Positions 31,788-42,915 of a stretch of 64,000 nt of DNA are shown piece by piece. The stretch comes from Ascaphus truei (taxonomy: Eukaryota > Chordata > Amphibia > Anura > Ascaphidae). The translations under genes were made by a program, and so were the position numbers. The stretch covers positions 43,080,723 to 43,144,722 of the forward strand of contig CM071568.1 in the NCBI GenBank assembly GCA_036426205.1, written 5' to 3'. Below the pieces are notes generated by a model. It was given only the letters and a program-made list of their open reading frames with translations. It had not been told where the DNA came from and did not search any database. Position 1 is the first letter of the stretch. Every line of letters begins with the position of its first letter.

Positions 31788-32379
31788 TGTGACAGGGCAG
31801 AACATCTGTCTAAAAGGGCTTCAACAGAAAGCCTGTATTTGTCTGAGGAATCCAGCAGGGAGCTGGTAATGCAGCTACAGATGATAAACCAGTCTCAGCC
31901 TTGCTCATCAGACAGGTAGAAAAACCTCCTGCTTGAACTGCAGGAGATCTCTTGAGTACAGAAGGACTGTGCTGCCTGCAAGACACCCTGAAACCAGGCC
32001 CTCTACATCCAGGGCACCCAACTGACACAACCCAGAGACTGACATAAAAGGTCTCCTGCTTACAGGTACCTCTTTAGACTTTGGGGTCATAGGTTGGCAA
32101 GACTCCTATCCTCCCAGACCTACAGGTAGAGACTGGGAAAGTGAGTTTGCCCTTACAAAGGGATAGGATGTTTCCCTGGTTGTACCTCTGCACATGTCTT
32201 TTACAGAGTCCCATTCAAAAGCATGGATCCACTGCAGCGCCATCGCAGAAGACACTGCCCGCGGCACTGTACACTTTTGTTTGTTCATTCACGGGACGCT
32301 GGGGACAGTGAGTCTTGCTACATCTGTAAACACATAGCAAGTCATCTGAGATCTGACTCCAAAAGACTGTTCATGGTCC
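31788..32379 (+). repeat. LTR-like repeat of the TGTGACAGGG family
   Basis: Starts TGTGACAGGGCAG. It shares long blocks with 49112-50430: CAGCAGGGAGCTGGT, CTCATCAGACAGGTAGAAAA, GACACAACCCA, and GGTTGTACCTCTGCACATGT. Interrupted at 32380 by another LTR. Confidence 0.55.
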
Positions 32380-33113
32380 TGTCAGGACTCGGGGCACACG
32401 CCGCCCTCGGCGCTGCCCTTCTTACCGTACGCTGGCCGGTCTCCCCGTTCCCTGCTGGTACCCGGTCCGTGCCTCGTCCCACCCCCCCCCGTGGCGTGCT
32501 ACGCACGCCACCAACGCCGGACTCGTGGTCGCTCCGCTTACAGGGCGCGCACCGCGCAACTTAATTTATGCACTGCACCGGCTGGATAACTCCGCCCCCT
32601 GGCCATCTCCTCTCTCAGACTCAGCTCCTCCCACCATCCTCCGGCAACAAACCAGGCCATTAACTCCTGCCCTATCACAAAGGGCTCCTGGGCGTGCCTC
32701 TGCTCTGCCCCTTCCTCCCATTGGTCCTCCTCACTTTATAACCCCCGTGTTGCCTCTCCAGCTCTCTCTCTCAGCTCCAGCTTCGTTACCGAATCGACTT
32801 GTCTTCCTCCCCTCTCTGGCTCTACGACCCCGGCTTCCACTCGACCACGCTTACCTCTCGGATCCCTTGAACTCGGCACCTGGACCTCCACTTCCCGGAA
32901 TTCTGTTATCCTCGACCTCTGGCTTCGGACCTTACTGAGGCACCTTCTCTACGCCCGGATCTGGCAAGTACTTTACCTACCCTAAAACCCCTGACCTTGT
33001 TCATACAACCAATCCACACTCCAGGCACGCTCTCACCACTGCGGGTGCGTGGTTACTCACTTTCCACCTCAGTATTGGGGGTTAGTCTGGTCTGCGGGCA
33101 GAACAGCGTGACA
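32380..33113 (+). mobile_element. solo Gypsy-like LTR
   Basis: Starts TGTCAGGACTCGGGGC and ends AACAGCGTGACA. Flanks GGTCC (32375-32379) and AGTCC (33114-33118) are a near-perfect 5-bp duplication. TTTATAACC at about 32735 is a plausible TATA box. High C content in the second half gives spurious Pro/Leu frames. Confidence 0.75.
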
Positions 33114-33472
33114 AGTCCCAAGGCTCAACAAAGTATCCGGCCGCTCCTCCTTCTCTTACCGTGCACCCCAAAACTGGAACAACCTACCAGAGACTCTCAC
33201 ATCCACCACCAGTTTAAGTTCTTTCAAATCTAAGGCTGTCTCACATTTTAATCTGGTCTGCAACTGTTTCATACGCCCATAATATATATTTTCTTTAACT
33301 GTACATGCAATGTCTTGCATATAATGTATACCCTGTTCATTTATGTAACTGTATTGTAACCATGTATTATTTGTCTTAACTCTGTGCCCAGGACGTACTT
33401 GAAAACGGGAGGTAACTCTCAATGTATTACTTCCTGGTAAAATATTTTATAAATAAAAATAAAGTATGTTGC
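33114..33472 (+). pseudogene. 3' end of a CR1-group LINE
   Basis: The first 120 bp code for a typical LINE ORF2 C-terminus (WNNLPETLTSTTSLSSFKSK). A tail follows with TGTATTGTAACCATGTATTA and a closing ATAAATAAAAATAAAG at about 33450-33467. Only the 3' end is present. Confidence 0.7.
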
Positions 33473-34831
33473 CGTACACTTCTGGCCATTCCACATGTAC
33501 ATTTTTTTTTTTCTTGGAAAATTAGTTGAAGAGCACTGAGCAATACGAACGTGTTCTTTCTGTGTATATTATTGCTGCTTCTAGTGGGACAGTTACTTTG
33601 AGGCCTAACATGTGCAGTGTAAAAAAATTGCCCTACATCACGCAACACACATCGCCATGGAAACGCCAGGGCTTGCGATGGTGGATCATAATTTCTCCTG
33701 TCTCATCATGTACGATGGTTTGCAGCTTACGTTTGTTGCATCTTGTATCATGCAAAATGAATTCCGTGTACATTATTACAGCTAATAATTTCAGATGTTT
33801 TACGATTCATTCATTTGAAGCAGCAATCCCCCCCTCCCCCCAAATAAGACAATACACTATTGTATTGATTCGTTACTTTTCATTTTTTCAAAATCTTCAT
33901 CTTTTGCTGAGATTTTAGTTTTAATATTTCACTGGCATCCGTTACCATGGTAACCTCTGTTTTAGTGTTGAGTGTGAATAACAATGGTAATTTTAACCTA
34001 CCAGGGAGGCACACTTTCAGCAACTGATATCTCCAGAATTCAACGTCAGAGTTTAAAAACGTCAGGATTGCTAAAAATGGCCTGAAAAGAACTTTGCAAT
34101 GGTAAAACAAAGGAGACATTACTTTGTATGATGATAAGAGCTGACTCCTGCTTTACAAATGTAGCTAATACTTGATAGTTATTAGGTCCATACTTCGGCT
34201 TGTACTACACATTTATTGGCTCATGTCCATTCAAAAGTGAGGCCCCACACAAGTATAAATTGAATTAATATCACTATTATTATTATTAATAATATCTTTT
34301 ATTTATTTGATGGCGACATATTCTGCAATGCAGCACAATGCGGGGGGGGGGGAGTAAGGACACAAACAAAACCTAAAATACTGTACATACAATTTAAAAC
34401 ACAGTTAAGCAATATAGTATTAAGTTATAATTTATATTGGAAAATGATTAGCTGCCTCTGCAAAGATAAGAAGATAAATTAGTCTGAAGTTAAGAAGGTG
34501 TAGAAATATTTTATGTGACTTAAGAATCCATCTTGTTTTATTCATTTCCATTTTGTACGAAACTTAGTATGCTTGATGTCTACTGAGTTGAATAGTATAG
34601 GATCATGGATTTGGAATGGAAGGTTAGTTAACTCTTTAGTTAGTAGTAAAAGACAATACAATAGAGATCGGTCTTAAAAGATTAGGAACATAGTTAATTA
34701 TATAGTTACTTAGTGACAGAATAAGAGGGTTTTGTAAATCAAAGTAAATATTTCTAAATGAAGAAACAGTGTTCTAATGTTGATGATGCACTAAGAAGAT
34801 TGGGCTGACAGGGAGACAAACAGGTGATTGC
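33473..34831. other. unassigned region, no gene seen
   Basis: AT-rich, with a G9 run at 34343. No family recognised; possibly single-copy intergenic or intronic sequence. Confidence 0.4.
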
Positions 34832-34880
34832 TACACATCCCTGAAGAAGTTTTGCTAAACGAAACGCATAGGACAGTGTA
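34832..34880 (+). ncRNA. hammerhead ribozyme-like motif D, both core boxes intact
   Basis: Stem I is in two parts: TACAC (34832-34836) with GTGTA (34876-34880), an internal loop A/CA, then TCC (34838-34840) with GGA (34871-34873). Core CTGAAGA (34841-34847) fits CUGANGA exactly. Unpaired A (34848). Stem II GTTT (34849-34852) with AAAC (34857-34860), loop TGCT. GAAA intact (34861-34864). Then C, loop GC, A, T, A: the cleavage triplet would be ATA, valid as NUH, but the outer helix III pair becomes C-A instead of C-G. An internal loop in stem I facing loop II is the usual site of the tertiary contact that speeds natural hammerheads. Confidence 0.75.
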
Positions 34881-36236
34881 ATTGCGTTTATCTTAGGAGT
34901 ACAATACTGTATCTCCTTCTACATAAGCCCATCAGCAAGTTTATTGGCACTGGACTTTGAATATCACGATCGATCATATTCACATGCCGATTTGGACCTC
35001 AGGAGCTTCCATACAGCCCCAGTGACGAGATCTGAGTGACGTCATTCCCGGAAGTACGTCCGAGAGAGATCTGCAGTAAGCAAAGCCACGGAGCTACAGG
35101 AGGCAGACTGAGAGACTGAAACAGGATATCTGGGTGTACAGAAGGATATCAGAGCCACTGACCCCGAGAGGACATTGGTGTAATCTGTCGTGAAGCTGAT
35201 ACGTGCTGGTAACATGGGCCAAAATTCATGTGATGCCTGATTCATAAGATATTTTGTACGTGCATATATAACCACTTTTGCTTTATTGATTGTATTGTAT
35301 TGATTACACTATGAGTTGTGCGCTGTGTTTCTTTCTTTTATACTAGTCTCAAGGGATGTTGAGCCATCCAACCTTGTACAGCAGCAGACTCTTCATTTGG
35401 TTAAAGTTTTTTTTTTATAATTATTCACCTTTCACTTAATAGATTGTTTATTTACAATCCTTTATCACAGTGTGGTGGGTTATAAGAAATAACCACTATA
35501 TTTATTTATTTATTTAATATCACTTAACAATTAGTAGCGCAATTATTTTTCTTTTTTCACGATTGTTACAAGATTGGTTAAGGAAAATGTAGAAAGATTG
35601 TATTTGGATTGATAGAATTCAGAATCATGTAACACTACCGAGCTAAGAACAACTAAGCTAAGCGGTCTCCACTCTAACTAAATTCTATTTGCCTGAAAAC
35701 CTGATGTAACTGACTGAAATGACGCTGTAAAAGATGTGTTCTATTGTCTCTGAATAACTTGAGAAAAGAACCGGACCGTGGACTTTTTGATATAGATTGA
35801 AAGGTGGGACGTTTATTTGCACCCATTTATAGAGCTTAATGTTCAGTAATGAGGTTGCTGCTCCGAGAAGTGTAGAATCTAAAAGGAAGGTGAGAGTGGG
35901 AGTATAAGGCCATTCAGTATGGAATTAACCGTACGTTTGAACAAAAACAATGTAGTCACCGCACTCCTGATATAGACTTGGCAAGGAGACTGCAGGACAA
36001 AAGAAAGGAGCAAAAAGAAAAGCCTATCTATGATTCAAACAGCTGACACCGAATTTGATTGTATTTGATTATACGCGATTAATCTCAACATTTCTATTTA
36101 GTCCAGCAGCGCCAATGCAAAGTCATTATTTTTTTAAATACTGGAACTCAGTTTTAAAGAAAAATCAGTAGACTTTGTAGTCAGTGATTTTTGGGGACTA
36201 TTTGGGCTTTACCTTTTTCACGTCTACACTCTAAAT
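34881..36236. other. unassigned region after hammerhead motif D
   Basis: No gene. 35038-35250 has an open frame on the minus strand without resemblance to a known family. The repeat that carries motif D probably extends into this stretch, but I cannot set its limits. Confidence 0.35.
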
Positions 36237-37697
36237 CAAAGGTGGGCAACCCTGTAACCAATAGCCACAAGTGGCTAATTGGCCATCAAAGTGTGACTAA
36301 TTGGAGTTTGACAAAAAAGCTTTAAAAAAAATGTGACCTAGATCTGATAAAACTCACTTCTATTACAACGGGCGGTGCACCCGCAATGATTGGGTTCTCG
36401 TTTGAAGAAGAATTTGAGTGAGAATGGTGTGAAAAACATTTTGCCCGCCTTCCATTGCATTCTGCATCAAGAGAATTTGTGTGCTCAGATGCTCGGAACC
36501 GACACATTGAAAACTTTGATGGACAAGGTTGTGAAAATCGTGAATTACATCCGAAGTGGAAGTTCTCTCATCCATCGGCAGTTTGTTGAGGCCTTGAACG
36601 AATGCGGTGACTGTGATTTCGAGGATCTTACTGACTATGCAAATGTGAGATGGTTGAGCTGAGGAGAAGAGCTGGAACGGTTTACCTATTTGCTTCCTCA
36701 AATTCGAGATTTTCTTGTTGAGAAACGTCAGATAGAAACATTTTCTGACACTGAGAACCCTTCATGGCAATGTGATTTAAATTTTCTGTGCGATATCATG
36801 GCTCACTTAAATGAATTAAACGTGAAGCTGCAGGGAAAGGGTAAAGTAATATGTGAGCTGGCACAGCATATTCAAGAATTCAAGTCAAAACTGAACCTCA
36901 TTCTGGTACAAACTCAGAAGGACGATTTGACCCATTTTGTAAACCTGTGTAGATTTCTAGAAAAAAATGAGGAGTGTTGTCTACTCGACATGAAGCGGCA
37001 ACTCTACATAAACTGGATAAAAAACCTGTCCAAGAAATTTGAATCACGTTTTTCTGATTTCAATGACTTCAAATTGGCATTTAAATTCTTGCGTGATCCA
37101 TTCCACTTTGATACTACAAATTCAAGCAAAGAAATTTCCACCTTCTGTCTTTGGACAAGCGCAGGCTGAAGATGATTTGCTTTCTCTTCACAGTCTGGAA
37201 CACTTGACAATGTACCTGAATTCTTCAGTCACAGATATGTGGAAATCTATTCTGACTGACAACGATCTCCCACATTTGAAAAGGGGCATTTCAAAATTAT
37301 TGTCCATGTTTGAATCAACGTGGGTGTGTGAATCGACGTTCTCTACGATGGGATTCATCAAGTCAAAATACAGATCTCAAATTGTTGATGTCAATTTGGA
37401 GACGGAGATAAGATGTGCTTTGAGTTCAGATATTCAGCCAATGTTTCTGCAACTTGTCAGAAATAAGGATTGTCAAATGTCGCATTAAATTGTCTTACAT
37501 TTTCAATTTGAACCATTTTCACTCAGTTGTAATTGAGTAGTCAAAGTGTTCATGTTTTGAATAAACTTGTTCAAACAGTGTGTGTTTAACATTTTTGAAT
37601 GTGCAACATAACACCTCAATTTTTACATGGTGTGGCTATTTTCACTTCTCATTCGCCACACCTGTGGCTACATTGAAAAATAGGCTGCCCACCTAGT
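36237..37697 (+). mobile_element. hAT element 3 (internally deleted)
   Basis: Inverted relative to hAT 1 and 2: the left end CAAAGGTGGGCAACC matches their right end, and 37565-37690 matches the complement of their left 130 bp. Flanks CTCTAAAT (36229-36236) and CGCTAAAT (37698-37705) are an 8-bp duplication (7 of 8). It keeps about two thirds of the transposase but lacks the N-terminal zinc finger and the minisatellite. Confidence 0.88.
36390..37488 (+). pseudogene. hAT transposase remnant, C-terminal two thirds
   Basis: Frames 36390-36662 (LCAQMLGTDTLKTLMDKVVK; CDFEDLTDYANVRWL), 36690-37169 (MAHLNELNVKLQGKGKVICE) and 37166-37488 (dimerisation region VCESTFSTMGFIKSKYRSQI, stop after CQMSH) line up with hAT 2 at high identity. 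A stop (TGA at 36660) and a frameshift near 37145 break it. N-terminus absent. Confidence 0.87.
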
Positions 37698-39461
37698 CGC
37701 TAAATATTATTATTACCTAACGTATTCACATTCAATACACATGTTTATAATTGCTTAACTGCCCCGAAGAGAGTTGCCAAATTAATTGCATATTATATAT
37801 TAAAAGAATGTTTGTTATTGCCAAATGAAAACAAAAATACATAACACATTCATTACATAAAAGGTTTTATTCTTTTAAAGTCATTGGTCTTCCTTCGTAC
37901 AAAATAAATAAAAGTACTGAAATGCAGAGTTAGGGAATACATATAATTCTGGCCCCTTGGGCTTTGGGATTTCCCTTAAAACGATATAAAATAGTTATGT
38001 TTAATGTAATGTGAAATTCTAATAATTTGGGGTGTTTTTAAATGCTAAACTCTCATTTGCACTTAACTGCTGCATAGCAACAACAATTTCATTTGAATCC
38101 ACAGAAAATGGTTTGTAATATTTATTGACATATATTAAAGATGGTTTTACATTTCTTAGGTGTTAAAAAAAAATCTTGGAATTTTTTTTAAATTTTTTTT
38201 TATCGCTCTCAAATGACATATGTACGTACTGCAACTATCTTTGAAACACAGTTAAATTGTATATTTTAAAGCCTTTACTTAAACCAATTACAGTCACACT
38301 TTATTATTCAAGAAATAATTGAATAATTATGTATTACCCTGAGGCTGGTCCAGTGTGACCAGGCAGACTTACCCCATCCCTCCACCAGTACATAACAAAC
38401 AGGTGAGGGTAGGGGTGCTCAACTCCAACCCTCAAGCCCCCAGGTCAAGTTTTCAGGATATCTCTGCTTCAGCACAGATGGCTCAATCAGAGGCTCACTC
38501 TTTGACAGAGTTGAGGCCCAATTATTTGGTGAGTTGAATTGTAATGGTTGGTATGCTGTGTGTCATGTCCCTTTGTGACTATTCAGTCCAGGGAGCATCA
38601 CAGCGCTATACAAGAACAAACTATTATTATCTCGTTGTTGATTTCATTAATAATTAATAATAATAATAATAATAAATCGGTGGTCTTGTCTCCCAAAAGA
38701 AGACGTTGTGTGTTTATCTCATTTGAAAGGGAGGGCATGGTGGCTCTAGAGCCTGCACTGGACATGACCTAAGCTGGCCATTTTTAGTTCCCATACAAGT
38801 TTACAATGCTACTGGCTTATTACTAAACACAAATTTCTACTACTTTCAGGTAATGAAGCGAGCCAGATAATTAATTTGGGGGTTGTTTACCGATGTCTTC
38901 AGTGTCTGTAGAAGAACAGAATCCACTCCAGCTAAGATGAAAATGGAAAATATGTTAAACATTGCAATCCAGGATTGTGCAAAACAGCTGCCAAACAGCA
39001 TTAGAATGATCAAATACAACAAACTCCATTCAAGAATATTTGTAGTAATATATTTGGCTCTAGTTTGTGCAATATTTTTGTTCCATCCAGGAGACTTCCA
39101 TTAATAAACCTCAATGTATTAATCACTTTAAGCACCTTCAAGACAGTCAGAACTTGTTTACTAGAGTTTTCAGCAGATAAAATCTACTCTGTGTATTTAC
39201 ATGACACACTCAGCTTTTTGCTTGAAATACCTTTGCTAGTGTCAACCACTCATGACTTGTTGCTGCAAGATCTTCCAGCACTGAACATGTTAACACATCT
39301 TGAAAGCCAATCTGCATCAATAACCCCAAAGCAGGCAGTGTTGCCAAAGCAAGAATCATTTGAAATTCTTTCAAGTACACAAAAGTGTCCTTTATTTCAA
39401 CACCCCTGCTCTTCATGTGCTATATTCTTTTTCTCTGTGTCCTATGTTCTTGTAATAATAA
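37698..39461. other. mostly unassigned; one MITE-like piece
   Basis: At 38415-38510 the words GGGTGCTCAACTCC and TCAGGATATCTCTGCTTCAG followed by GCTCAATCAG recall a common frog-type interspersed repeat (family name not known to me). An AAT trinucleotide run lies at 38649-38674. The rest shows no gene or repeat I recognise and may be single-copy. Confidence 0.4.
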
Positions 39462-39705
39462 TAATAATAGGTTCTTGTATAGCGCTGCATGTTTTACGTA
39501 GCACTTTACAGAAACATTTTGCATGCACAGGTCCCTGCCCCATGGAGCTTACAATCTATGTTTTTGGTGCCTGGGGCACAGGGAGATTAAGTGACTTGCC
39601 CAATGTCACAAGGAACCGACACCTGGAATTCAACCAGGTTCCCCTATTTCAAACTCAGTGCCAGTCAGTGTCTTCACTCACTGAGCCACTACTCCCATTA
39701 TAAGG
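39462..39705 (+). mobile_element. MIR-like tRNA-derived SINE
   Basis: Begins in AAT repeats, then GTATAGCGCTGCAT, CTTACAATCTA, GGCACAGGGAGATTAAGTGA and CTTGCCCAATGTCACAAGG, and ends with a degraded GGAATTCAACCAGG box and CACTGAGCCACTACTCC. The AGATTAAGTGACTTGCCCAA block is the hallmark of MIR/CORE-type SINEs. Overlapping open frames are fortuitous. Confidence 0.65.
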
Positions 39706-39994
39706 TAAAGACTCCTGTTTTGTATTTCATTTGTGCTTATTCTTGACTCTACACTACAGAATCATAAGCGCTTTGCACTTTAAAGGCAAGTGCAAAAACG
39801 ATTCAGATCAATACATATTAAAACAAGGATTTTTATGGGGGCTTATTATTTTGGGAAAGAATAGTTAAATAATATAGCTTTCCCAAACGTAATGGGGAAA
39901 ATATCTTCCAAATGTTTTTTGTTTTTTAGTCTGCCCATTTCCCTTTCTGCTGTCAAACCTCCGACCCTGTTTGATCATTGGCTTCATTTTGCAT

Positions 39995-40314
39995 GTAATA
40001 TTTCCTTTTTGTATTCCTTTTGCCTTATGTCTAGCCCAGGATTTTTGGTACATTCCCTTACTGCAATAGCTTCTACTACCTCTGTTGGGAGACGATTAAT
40101 TAAATCCATCACCTTTTCCGTAAATAAGGATTTCTTCACATTTCCCTGTACCCTGCCAGCTTCCAGCTTCCAGCTTCCAGCTTCAGAGAATGACCTCTTG
40201 TTCTTTCGCTTCTCTTTCTCTGAAATATACTTCCCTCCTGTACGTCGCGGAAACCCCTTTATGTATTTAAAAGTTTCTATCATATCCCTTTTTTCCTTTC
40301 GATCCTCTAAGCCA
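39995..40314 (-). pseudogene. CR1-group LINE ORF2 C-terminal remnant, minus strand
   Basis: The minus-strand frame reads KRDMIETFKYIKGFPRRTGG, then KSLFTEKVMDLINRLPTEVV and EAIAVRECTKN, the usual ending of CR1/Rex1-group LINE proteins. A GCTTCCA microduplication at 40158-40184 adds codons. Only this end is present. Confidence 0.7.
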
Positions 40315-40888
40315 GGGGTGTGCAAACTGGGGGGCGGGAGGGCGCAAGGTTTTCCAGGGGAGGGTGGAAGTGGCCAGTTGCAGAGGCCTCGCACTCTTCC
40401 CCAAGGCATTTAAATTAAATGGCGGGGGATCACGTGAGGCCTCTGCAAGATGTGCTACACTTATTTTTGTATGTAAAGCATGTGGCGATGTATAATTCTA
40501 CAGTACATTCATACAGTACCTGAGCTGGAAATCGTTTGGTGCTCCTGTTATAAATCTGTAAAAATCCTGATTGTGTGCCTAACATAATGGCTGCCTTTCA
40601 GTTTCAATCAGTCCTTCAGTCAGTGTAACTAAGCAGCTACAATGTATCTTTATACTACTGTAGCCCCCTTTTCCTGTGTCTAAGGGAACTACGCATGCTG
40701 CTGATTACCTGTGTGGATTACAAGAGGCCAAGGCCTCCGCCGCAGGATAAACTCTCACAGGAACCAATACGTTCAGTAATTACACATACAGTATATAATA
40801 GGAGTCTTTACTAAACACATACAATATAACACAATATATGCAAGGCCCCCACAATGCAGTACCTGCACTATAAACACCACCCTGGTGG
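40315..40888. other. hAT-end-like sequence then unassigned DNA
   Basis: CCAGGGGTGTGCAAACTGGG at 40314-40333 has the look of a Charlie-type hAT terminus but I find no matching right end. 40669-40780 (TGTAGCCCCCTTTTCC start) resembles an LTR beginning. Confidence 0.35.
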
Positions 40889-41380
40889 GACCCTGTGACA
40901 GGGTAAATAAAAGCCACCAGCCTGGCAGACATATGTTTAGTCTGCAGTGCAGCAGTGATGAGGTTAACTTCAGCTGGGAAGCTCATGGCAATTAGTTGAA
41001 TCCCAGCTGCCTAATCAAGGTGTGTTAAAAACCCCAGGATGTGCACACATGCCTGGCTGGTCAGCAGACAGAAGTGAGTTACTGGAGAGATTACTGAATC
41101 AAGGTCTGTCTTCTTGGATACTGTCTGAAGCAGGGAAATACCCTGAAAACTCTGGAGAGAGAACAGCTTGATTTAAGGTCTGTTTGCAAAGTACATTTTG
41201 ATGAACTGTTGTGTCCTGCACGCTGAAGAAAACCTGTTTTGTTTACATGCTGAAGATAAACTATCTTTCTTTTGTTTGCTGAAGAAAAGCTATTTTTGTT
41301 TTGTGTGCTGTATAAGGCTAAATAAATAAGCCTTATCAAGAAAACCCCGCGTGTGTAGTTGCATGTACCCTGCAACAGAC
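40889..41380 (+). repeat. LTR-like repeat of the TGTGACAGGG family
   Basis: Starts TGTGACAGGGTAAATAAAAG. AAATAAATAAGCC at about 41321 and an end CCCTGCAACA near 41376 would suit an LTR with its polyadenylation signal. No duplication found. Confidence 0.4.
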
Positions 41381-41942
41381 CCCCCAAAGTACTGAGGTGC
41401 CCTGGGCACCTAACCACCCCGTTTTCCACAGAGCCAGGCCCACCTACTGTCCACAGCGCTACCTACTGTGTATGGCCATTGGTGCACGTTGGGTACCTTC
41501 CTGGTCTTAGACCAGACCAAGAAGCAGAATACCTGGGCGCGACCTCGCTGTAGATTTGGAGACAGATAAAATTGATGCTGAATGATACTACCTTCTTAGG
41601 GGTTCGTGGAATATCCCTAAAACCGGAGTCTTGTCCTGAGGCTCAACCCCACCAGGATCTATCCAGGATCCTCAATACATGCAAACAGAAACACAAAATA
41701 GGGGAGCACAGGGTGAACAATGAAATACAAGATTCCTTCTCAGGAAATCTACATATAGTATAGTAAGTGGCACAGTGGAAACTCATCCAGAATATTAATA
41801 GCAATTGCTGTTTTACCAAGCTTAGTGCTCAAGGGGTAAAATGCCACAGTCAAAGCACTAATGCTGGTAGTGGAAACTGGACAACGATCTATAGATATAG
41901 ATGGGATCTTTTATATATGTATATATATATACAATGTATATA
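41381..41942. other. unassigned, no gene seen
   Basis: Contains GGTCTTAGACCAGACC (local dyad, about 41501) and ends in a TA-rich tract into which the next element is inserted. Nothing else recognised. Confidence 0.35.
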
Positions 41943-42276
41943 CAGTGTTCGACAAACCCAGTCGCCTGGTCGCACCTGGTGAATTGATATTGCCTGCTGG
42001 CAACTTACAATTCCCCTGCTCGAAGAAGAAGGGAGAGGAACAAAAAATCCCCCTGTCTGATTGGCTGACCCGTGTTAGCGCGCTCGTTGCCAGGACTTTT
42101 TTTTTCTGTTTTGTTTGCATGCAGCCAGGCCCGCCCTGCCTTTTCTACAGAGAGGTAAGTACTGTGTCATGCCCTCATGCCTCCTCCTGTGTGTGTGCGT
42201 TTGTTTATATTCTACCCCTCCGTCCTGTGGCGGATGCTCACGCGGTGTCCCCCCTTCGGTCCCTGTGGTATCCCGC

Positions 42277-42440
42277 CCGGAGCGGGAGGTGGTAGCAGGG
42301 GTGCGCCCGCCGGAGCGTAAGGTGCTAGCGGGGGTGCGCCCGCCGGAGCGAGAGGTGCTAGCGGGGGTGCGCCCGCTGGAGCGTGAGGTGCTAGCGCGGG
42401 TGCGCTCGTCGGAGCTGGTAGCGGGGGTGCGCCCACTGGA
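42277..42440 (+). repeat. about 36-bp GC-rich tandem repeat, about 4.5 copies
   Basis: Units of GGTGCTAGCGGGGGTGCGCC followed by CGCCGGAGCG. Because 36 is a multiple of three, long repetitive frames appear on both strands; they are not genes. Confidence 0.85.
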
Positions 42441-42668
42441 GGGGTGGGGGAGGGAATGCATTTCCCTTGCGTCCCGGTGCTCCCCTGCCTCCCATGGGTA
42501 AACCGTCTGGGTTGCGGGAGATGGGCGCGGGGAGGCGGCGGTCGTGGCTTGCGGCGCGTGGCTTGCGGCGCGTGGCTGACCTCTATTTGTGCTTTCAATC
42601 CCTGTATTGTGTGTGAGAGAGAGAGTGTGTGTGGGAGAGAATGTGAGTGTGTGGGAGAGTGTATATAT

Positions 42669-42672
<4 letters not shown>

Positions 42673-42714
<42 letters not shown>
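42673..42714. repeat. (GT)n microsatellite
   Basis: About 21 uninterrupted GT units following a less regular GT/GA-rich lead-in. Confidence 0.95.
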
Positions 42715-42715
<1 letters not shown>

Positions 42716-42721
42716 TGTGTC

Positions 42722-42915
42722 TATAACCTCCCCCTTCCTTATTTACCTGTCCCTATAGCCTCCCCCTTCCTTATTTACCTGTCCCTATAACCTCCCTCCC
42801 CCTAATTTACCTGTCCCTATAACCTCCTCCCCCTTCCTTATTAACCTGTCCCTATAACCTCCTCCCCCTTATTTACCTGTCCCTATAACCTCCCCCTTCC
42901 TTATTTACCTGTCCC
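42722..42915 (+). repeat. minisatellite, unit TTATTTACCTGTCCCTATAA + CCTCC, left block
   Basis: Six or so units of about 31 bp (ACCTGTCCCTATAACCTCC plus a C/T-rich spacer and TTATTT). The array resumes at 44349 after the inserted LINE. Confidence 0.9.

Noticed and set aside
42075..42598. Several open frames of about 128 residues on both strands
   Set aside because: They follow the GC-rich 36-bp tandem repeat and have repetitive Pro/Ala/Arg composition without domain similarity.
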